A stretch of DNA of 64,000 bases from Antilocapra americana. Its lineage: Eukaryota > Chordata > Mammalia > Artiodactyla > Antilocapridae. A program made the position numbers and the translations under genes. The stretch is taken from positions 1,364,911-1,428,910 of the forward strand of contig ML664152.1 in the NCBI GenBank assembly GCA_007570785.1, given 5' to 3'. Positions 57,053 to 64,000 of the stretch are shown here, piece after piece (positions within the stretch are counted from its first letter, which is position 1; each line of letters opens with the position of its first letter). The notes under the pieces were generated by a model. That model saw nothing but the letters and a program-made list of their open reading frames with translations, made no database searches and was not told the DNA's origin.

Positions 57053-58319
57053 CTCTGAGTGGCTCCAGGGTTTGCTTTTTAAACAGCAGTCCTTCACAGC
57101 TTTGTGGAGGTGTGATTCACGTGATGGCAAGGTCTTTCATTGTTATCGTGGGCCAGCAGTGAGGGGTGGTTCTCAATTATTTACCCGCAGCCTGGAAATG
57201 GGCCTCTCCCCTCATCTTGTCACCTCCTTCAGGCCCACAGGCTGAGCCCGCCCTCAACCCTGCAGAGGCAACACCTGGGTCTCTCTGGCCCCTAAGTAGC
57301 CTTCAGCTGGATGCTTTGAAAGCAGCTGGGCTGGTGGCTGAGGGCGGGGGTGGGGGCGGTCAGGTCCTGGCACAAGGATGGGTGGCAGCAAGCCCCAGAG
57401 GTCTGGGAATGGGGCAGGGGAGCACTGATGACATAGGGCATGTCTCTGTCCCCACCCTGGGTTTTCAAGCTCACCAGGTATGGCATCCCTGCCAGCCACC
57501 CCCCACCCTGGTCCTCAGGAGAGACGCAGGGGTCACAATGAATTTTGGGAGGCTGAACCAGGTCCAGCAGCCTTACCACATCTCCATGAAACTCTGAGAG
57601 CCATCCTTGTCCCTTCCTTACATGGTGTGTCCTCCACCCTGGCCTGCCCCTGCCTCCACTCCCTTCCCCGACCCAGAGCAGAGCACAAATACAGCATTCC
57701 TATAGTGTCCCCCTGGGAGACAAGCCCCTGTGGACAAGTCCAGGCCCAGCAGGTCCAATGGGTCGACCCCAGCCTGCTCACACGAACCCCTCCTCCAAGT
57801 CTCCCAGTAGTCACTATTATAAATTCATGGCTGAAAACCCCATCTAAGGAGAAATGAGAGGCATTTAGACCTCTTTGGAACCATAAAGAACCTGCTTAGA
57901 ATAACAATGCTAAAATCAAATAACAATAGGAAAGTGCTCAAAAGACAGGAAAATAACCAATGGAACAAAGGGCAGTACAAGGTAGAAATTTCGAGTTTGA
58001 AGACTGCCCTTCCTGCTTAACACAAAAGAAGTCTCCTCACCCTCCAGAAGCATCAGCATCCTTAGCTTTCTTTCCCTCATGGAGTAACACTTGCTACATG
58101 AAGCATTTGGGGTTAGAGGGGTTTTTCATCCAGCAGCCCTGAGATCACTGGGAGTGGACACTAGACACAAGCTATTTTTAAAATGTCCACCTAACATCCT
58201 TCTTAGTGGTGAGAGACTAGATGCTCTGAGGCTGGGAGCAAGGCAAGGATGTTGGCTCTGACATGAGAGTCAACGTGATAAGGCAAGAAAAAGAAATAGA
58301 GGCAGAACAATTGGAAAAG
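57053..58319. other. Unique sequence, no gene recognised
   Basis: GC-moderate to about 57830, then AT-rich. The longest frames (143 codons plus, 57166-57597; 125 codons plus, 57480-57857) resemble no family known to me. Confidence 0.4.
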
Positions 58320-59330
58320 AAGCCATGAAAATCTCTACTAACAGACAACATGACTGTGAGTGCAGGAAAGTCTAAGGAATCAATCCAAAAATACTAGCAT
58401 CAATAAGTGAATTTAGCAAGGTAATAGGACACAAAGTTCACATAAAAAACAGTGTCTCTATACATTAGCAACAAATAATAGGTAAATAAAAATTTGAAAA
58501 CACAACTACATTCACAATAAAATCATACATGCTAAGTTGCTTCAGTCGTGTCTGATTCTTTGCAACCCTATGGACTGTAGCCCACCAGGTTCCTCTGTCC
58601 ATGGAATTCTCTAGGCAAGAATACTGGAGTGGGTTGCCATACCCTCCTCCAGGGGATCTTCCCAACCCAGAGATAGCAACTGCCTCTGAGTCTCCTGCGT
58701 TGACAGGTGTGTTCTTTACCACTAACACCACTGAGGAGCCACATTAAAATCATAAAATACCTTCAATTTCTCACAGCAATGTTTTGTAGTTTTCAGTGTA
58801 AAGGACATGAAAGTTTTCAGTGTGTTAATTATTTTCTTCTTCACAAAATATATAATTTAATGAGAATTTTCAGGTTCTTTAACTGAAAATGACAAAGCAC
58901 TGCTTTCAGAAATTGAAGAATATTTAAAAATTGGGGTGATGTACCATGTTCATGGATTGAGAGGCTCATTACTTGGGTGAAAATTCTCTCAGAGTTGGTG
59001 TATAAAGTCAATACAACTCAATCAAAATCTTAACAGGCTTTTTATTTTGTAGAAATTGAGAAGCTGATTCGAAACTCACATGGCAATGTAAGGAACATTC
59101 AATTGCCAGAATGATTTTGAGAAAGAAGAGGAAAGTAGGAGGGCTCATATACAGAGAAATCAAAGGGAATGGACAGAAAAAGACCTACATGTACACAGAC
59201 AACTGATGTTCAACAAAGGTGTCAGAAGAATTCAGTTGGGGGAAGACCAGTCAAGGACAGCTGAATATCCACTGGGTACCTGCATTCACAAACACTCATC
59301 TAAAATGGGCATGAACCTGATGACTGAAGA
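58320..59330 (+). mobile_element. Old L1 LINE fragments (ORF2 region)
   Basis: Plus-strand pieces in ORF2 order: 'caaggtaataggacacaaag' near 58420, 'gtaccatgttcatggattga' near 58940, 'aaatcttaacaggctttt' near 59025, 'gattcgaaactcacatggca' and 'caactgatgttcaacaaagg'. Internal deletions are evident. A short antisense-looking L1 patch (ttttgtagttttcagtgta, about 58783) lies inside. A Bov SINE interrupts it at 58528. Confidence 0.7.
58528..58742 (-). mobile_element. Bov-tA SINE inside old L1
   Basis: Plus-strand order 'gctaagttgcttcagtcgtg', 'tactggagtgggttgccata' and 'accactaacaccactgagga'. Flanks 58516-58527 (aataaaatcata) and 58743-58754 (attaaaatcata) are a 12-base target-site duplication with one mismatch. 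Confidence 0.92.
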
Positions 59331-59519
59331 GCTTCTTGCCATCTAGTAATATGAGCTTCAAGTCACTGACCATTGCAGTCTTGACCTTTAACACACCCTG
59401 AAAGGAGTTCAGGGTAGAGTTCAGGAATGAGGCGCTCTGGGTGAAGAGCTCTGGGAAAACCAGAAGAACAGGACTTGAAAGAGTTAGATAGTTTTAGGAG
59501 AAAAGGTTATGAACACAAT

Positions 59520-59756
59520 TTCTTGTATCTTCTCAGACCTAGAAAGCACGAAAACCATTAACAGATGCATCTGACCCTGGTGACCAGTGGGGAACTTCTA
59601 CTTCATTGCACATGTACCTTTGCCAAAATCGCTTCTGTACTGATCCTCCCCCTTTACCCCTGCAGAGCAGCTCCTCAGAACTGAGAGGCTGTCTCCTGGG
59701 TTCCAGTCCTCCACAAGTCTCCAAATAAAACTGAACGCATGGCTCTCACATGGTGC
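59520..59756 (+). mobile_element. ERV LTR 3' portion (R-U5 like)
   Basis: The text 'ctgagaggctgtctcctggg', AATAAA at 59724-59729 and 'catggctctcacatggtgc' is the pattern seen at the 3' end of many mammalian ERV1 LTRs. The 5' part is not recognisable and no internal region is seen. Confidence 0.45.
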
Positions 59757-59786
59757 TTTTTTTTTTTGTTGTTGTTGTTGTTGTTG
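59757..59786 (+). repeat. T11 followed by (GTT)6
   Basis: An eleven-base T run (59757-59767) is directly followed by about six GTT units. On the minus strand it reads (AAC)n A11, the kind of tail left by a retroposed element, but no element body was recognised to its right. Confidence 0.9.
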
Positions 59787-59880
59787 ATAAACCTCAGTTT
59801 AAAAGCTTAATCTGTAAAACTTCTAGACCTGTTTTGTCCATTTGGGGAGCCACTATCTGTATGTCATATTTAAATTTAAA

Positions 59881-60222
59881 GTAAATAGATGGGGGGTGGG
59901 TGGGAATTAAAACAGTGACAGACTTTATTTTCTCGGACTCCAAATCACTTTAGACAGTGACTGCAGCCATGAAATTAGAAGATGCTTGCTCCTTGGAAGA
60001 AAAGTTATGACAAACATAGACAGTGTATTAAAAAAGCAGGGATATTTTGCTGACAAAGGCCCGTCTAGTCAAAGCTATCGTTTTTCCAGTAGTCATGTAT
60101 GGATGTGAGAGCTGGATCATAAAGAAGGCTGAGCACCAAAGACTTGATGCTTTTGAACTGTGGTGCTAGATAAGACCCTTGAGAGTCCTTTGGATAGCAA
60201 GGAGATCAAACTAGTCAATTCT
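59881..60222 (+). mobile_element. BovB LINE, left part, split by L1
   Basis: Starts within 'aaatagatggggggtg' and runs through 'acagtgacagactttatttt', 'cttgctccttggaagaaaag' and 'gtcatgtatggatgtgagag' of BovB ORF2. It is interrupted at 60222 and resumes at 60674. Confidence 0.9.
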
Positions 60223-60673
60223 TTTTTTTTTAATATATTTATTTATTTTAGTTGGAGGCTAATTACTTTACAATATTGTGGTGGTTTTTGCCATATATTG
60301 ACATGAATTAGCCATGGGTGCACATGTGTCCCCTAGTCCCAAACCCCACTCCCACCTCCCTCCCCATCCCATCCCTCTGGGTTGTCCCAGTGCACTGGCT
60401 TTGAGTACCCTGTTTCATGCATCAAACTTGGTAATATATATGTTTCAATGCTATTCTCTCAAATCATCCCACCCTCACCTTCTCCCACAGTCCAGAAGTC
60501 TGTTCTTTATATCTGTGTCTCTTTTGCTGTCTCATATATAGGGTTGACATTACCATTTTCCCAAATTCCATCAATATGCATTAATATACTCTTCGGTGTT
60601 TTTCTTTCTGACTTACTCCCCTCTGTATAATAGGCTCCAGTTTCATCCACCTCATAAGAACTGACTCAAATGC
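60223..60673 (-). mobile_element. 5'-truncated ruminant L1 3' end
   Basis: On the minus strand this ends with 'gtaattagcctccaactaaa', AT-rich sequence and an A tail (T run at 60222-60231 on plus), after 'gaaactggagcctattatac', 'agacagcaaaagagacaca' and 'gggatgggatggggaggg', the 3' UTR pattern of ruminant L1. Flanks 60207-60222 (caaactagtcaattct) and 60674-60689 (caaaccagtcaactct) are a 16-base target-site duplication with two mismatches. Confidence 0.92.
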
Positions 60674-60985
60674 CAAACCAGTCAACTCTAAAGGAAATAA
60701 ATTCTGAATATTCGTTGGAAGGACTGATGCTGAAGCTGAAGCTCCAATACTTTGGCCACCTGATATAAACAGCAGACTCATTAGAAAAGACTCTGATGTT
60801 GGGAAAGGTTGAGGGCAAGAGGAGAAGGGGGTGACAGAGGATGAGATGGTTGGATGGCATCACTGACTTAATGGACATGAGTTTGAAGAAGCTCCAGGAG
60901 TTGGTGAAGGTCAGGGAAGCCTGGCGTGCTGGAGTCGATGGGATTGCAAAGAGTCAGACACGACTGAGAGACTGAAAAACAAATA
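60674..60985 (+). mobile_element. BovB LINE, right part, 3' end
   Basis: Resumes at 'caaaccagtcaactct' and contains 'actttggccacctgatataa', 'gatgagatggttggatggca', 'gtcagggaagcctggcgtgc' and 'gtcagacacgactgagagac', reaching the BovB 3' end near 60980. Confidence 0.92.
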
Positions 60986-61212
60986 CAATACCTGGAAGAG
61001 AATATTAATATTCCATGTATCTAACACAGAACTGGTAACCAGAATACACAGTAACCTTTACAACTCACCAAAGAGAAGACAAATATCCTGTTTTTAAAGT
61101 ACCCAAGAAACTTCCTTTGATTTCAGAAGCCCCCAGCAGTAAATGGCAGCTTGCAGCAAGCAGCAGCAAGCCGTGGTGGAAGCAAGGTCTCAGTTTTCCA
61201 GATGAGGAGTCC

Positions 61213-61890
61213 TGACCACTGGACCACAGGAGCCAGCAGTTAGGGCTGAGTCCCTAGTCCTTGCCTAGTCAAGAACGAATTCAGGCAAGGAGGCAGAAGG
61301 TAAAGAGGAAAGTAAGACATTTATTGAAAAGTACATACAGAAGGGTGCATGGGCAAGCTCAGAGAGAAAGTCATGCTTTTGGAAAGTTTAAATCCTTTGT
61401 AAGGAGACAGTTTTCCAGGTTTGTCTTCCCTCGGGCTAATCATCTTGTTTTGTTCCCCCCACCACCACCCTGGTTAATTTGTCTCAGGACCCTCCCTTGG
61501 GGAGCACATGCTCTTGAGCCAAGGAGGATCTCGAAGTGAAGGCTTCTGGGAGGAGCAAGACTCATTATGGCTTGGAATTATCCTCTGGTATTTGAACCCA
61601 AGGAGCCTTTCTGTGTCTCCCTTATCCTAAAATGTGGAGGTGGAGAGCTCTTAATCCCTTACTCAGACAAGGTTTTGCCTCCCTTTGTCCTTGCCATGAT
61701 TATTTCCTTGAGATGTTTACAAGGGACAAAGACTATTTACCCTGCTTTGGTTGTTACTTCCATTTCAAAGGGCAAACAGGAGACTGACTGTAAATTCCTC
61801 AATTAGAGCCCACCTATCTCTTGTCTCAGGAAACGCAAAGAAGAGGCTGGCTGATTACAAATATCCAACTTGGAGCCTATCAACCTCCTA
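61213..61890 (-). mobile_element. ERV LTR-like block, antisense
   Basis: 'tttatt' at 61320-61325 gives AATAAA on the minus strand in a setting ('caaggaggcagaaggtaaag', 'gggcaagctcagagagaaag') that I associate with ruminant ERV LTRs in reverse. Ends were not resolved and no second copy or internal region was recognised. Confidence 0.45.
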
Positions 61891-64000
61891 CCTCAATTTG
61901 AACAGCACTTAACAAAGATCCACACAAACATCTAGTGAGCAGATGGGAACGTGCTCCAGGTGAGAAGGGCTGAAGTTTGAGGAGCTGACAGCACTCAGTG
62001 TTGACAAGGCTGTGAAAAGACAATGCTACCGTCTTGGAACACAGCCAGGCAGTTTCTCGCAGAATTAGATGTGTACCTTCAGAAAGACCCCACAGTCCAC
62101 TGTTTTGCATCTACTCACATATTCACCAAAAAACTGGGGCACAGATGTTTGCAGCATTTTATCTATAATCCTTAAAACTGTCAACCACTGACATGTCCAC
62201 AAAGGAGTGAAGGGTGGGCACAGGCGGCCTGTCTGTGTGTGGAATCCACTCGGAACCCCAAGGAAGGAGCCTCTGAGTGGTCCCAGGAGCACTACTGAGC
62301 ACACAGCCCAGCTCGAAAAACCCTCAACCCTCAAAACCATCCCAAGGGGAGTCACTCAGTGCCTGCCTGCATCTGGGGGTGGGGGCTTGGGTGGGGACAG
62401 TGCTGGGAGGGGGCTGGGGTCTCTCTGGGTGGATGCACAGTGTTCTGTATGGGGTGGGTAGAGAGGTGGGGGCTGAGCTGTCAGAAGGCATTGAACTGCA
62501 TACCTCCCAGGACGATTAATCCATGTAACTTGCATCTCAATGAACTTGATTCTTTAAACCTTGCCCTGCTTAAGTGGGTTAAAGGCCATGGATCATCTCC
62601 TGGAGGTCCAGCCCCAGCTGGTGGTGACCGGGAAACTGGCAGCAGGAGAAGAGGGTGGTGAGCAACAAGGTCTGAGGGAGCAAGAGGAGAGGCAGGGGAA
62701 AGCCGTGGGTGATGGCAACTGGGGCTGTGAAGTGGACAGGGTACCAGCAGCCTGGCCCTCAGTCGCAGGTCAGCCCCTGTGCCCTGGAGCTTTGCGCTGC
62801 GTGGGAGGAAGGTCAGACACGCGCTGGGCTGAGACACACTCGGCCTCCACGTGACTTCACACCCATCTCCCACAGAGACCACTCCCTTCCCCCGCCCCAC
62901 CTTCTCAGCCCTGGGGCCGCCCTCCCAGGCCAAATCCCTCTTGTGCTTGGGGGTTGGTCTCTCCCCACACTGCAGGCTGATGCACTCAGATCTTCCGGGT
63001 GACCACCAGTGGACGGAGTGGAGCACTGCCCAGCGGGCCTCACCTCCCCATCCTCCCCGTTCCGGTCTCCTCATCGTTCTGCTTGCATCCCCCCAATCCC
63101 CCTCCAGCCCGCCTAGCCAGGGTGATGCCTCCTAGGTCCGAGTCTCCCCCCTGGTGTGGGTCTCTCATTTCCCTAAGTGCCCTGTGGTCGATGTGGGCCC
63201 GGCTCAGGAGACCCCATCCCCAGCAGCAGCCAGTGGCCCTCGCCCATCCCTCCGGGTGCTAGACTAACACTGTGTAAGAGGGAGTTCCTTGGCAATCCTG
63301 TCTCATTTAGTCTTAGAAATGACTGTAACTGCAATTTGCCAGGTTTCACAGAACAGACAGCTCCTCCTGAGACAGGAGCGGGACTGTGTTAAATGAAGAG
63401 ACAGTCACGTCTCTGCAGACGGAGGTTCTGCCAAAGGTGAACCGAGGTCGAGGTGGCGGCGGCCAGTGCTCTGTGCCCATTTTCCCAGACATCACAGTCA
63501 CCCTCGGGGGAGGAGGCTGTGCGCAGACCCCCAAACTGTAAGCCCTGTCCTCCAGCCCCATTCGTTTCGGGGGATATCTGCTTTTACTCTGTTTGTTGGT
63601 CAAATTGACCAGAGCATTCCTTATGCCCATGTTATTTTAATCTTTTGAGGAAATACCTTTTGGATTTTTTAAAAAACAAGTTGTATGTGCTTTCCAATTG
63701 ATGAATTTCTGTTTTTCTCCTTACTTCCTTCTTCCCATACTTTGTCCATTTTGTCCCATTTCTGAGTTAACTGCTGTTTCTTTCATTTTAGCAGTAGCAC
63801 CAGGAAATGAACAGTCTCTTACACAGGCCCACCCACCCGGGTGATGGGTGTTTACCCCCAGAAGCCTGACTTCCTCTTTGACCCCTGACTCCTTGGGAAG
63901 AACAGCTGAAAATTTTCAACCAGACAGGTTTGACTGCACTGTTTTCTATCATTAATATTTAGTTTTATGGAGTTAAGATCCAAGAACCTGGCCTAAGCGA
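61891..64000. other. Unique sequence, no gene recognised
   Basis: GC-moderate with overlapping chance frames (e.g. minus 62481-63074, 197 codons). A G-rich tract suitable for G-quadruplex formation lies at about 62373-62425 on the plus strand. No repeat family or splice-flanked exon was recognised up to the window end. Confidence 0.4.

Noticed and set aside
1..64000. CRISPR arrays, operons, tRNA genes or prokaryotic transfer
   Set aside because: No regularly spaced short repeats with unique spacers, no clustered same-strand genes and no intact tRNA fold were seen; tRNA-like sequence occurs only as SINE heads.

Overview
The window is ruminant (pecoran) nuclear DNA, most likely bovid. It carries many Bov-tA/BovA SINEs, at least six BovB (RTE-type) LINE copies, a CHR-2-like cetartiodactyl SINE and an L1 whose 5' end and ORFs look like the ruminant L1 lineage. 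This rests on reading the repeats against remembered families; species and chromosome cannot be fixed from the sequence alone.

Gene content is very low. No complete protein-coding host gene could be supported. The one strong gene signal is a CpG island at about 9.0-10.9 kb. It has four CCAAT boxes, several GC boxes, no evident TATA box, and a good splice donor on the minus strand (exon ends at 9911, intron starts at 9910). I read it as the promoter and non-coding first exon of a gene transcribed leftward, whose coding exons lie outside the window or were not recognised. A second, weaker candidate is a small plus-strand exon at 14766-14808 with a perfect CRE at its start codon and a GTAAGT donor.

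Layout. 1-8.9 kb: AT-rich DNA with old L1 and other ancient repeats, a 5S rRNA pseudogene and five Bov SINEs. 9-10.9 kb: CpG island promoter. 11-24 kb: mostly unique GC-moderate DNA with a purine-rich AG tract, a CA-rich minisatellite, a 52-bp tandem repeat and scattered SINEs. 25-28.6 kb: a three-level LINE nest (old L1, BovB, antisense BovB). 28.6-46.7 kb: mostly unique DNA with few repeats. 46.7-57.1 kb: a retroelement block with a BovB copy, a 3' LTR, an older L1 piece, a 5'-complete but 3'-truncated L1 of about 4.9 kb, and an antisense ERV 5' LTR with leader. 58-62 kb: old L1 with a SINE, an LTR tail, a BovB split by a recent L1 3' end, and another LTR-like block. 62-64 kb: unique GC-moderate DNA.

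Almost all longer reading frames are retroelement ORFs or stop-poor low-complexity tracts. I found no CRISPR array, operon or clearly new biological system. The most useful observations are the leftward CpG-island promoter with phased NF-Y sites and an intronic G-quadruplex motif, the dated nests of insertions with target-site duplications, and the L1 that has lost its 3' rather than its 5' end.
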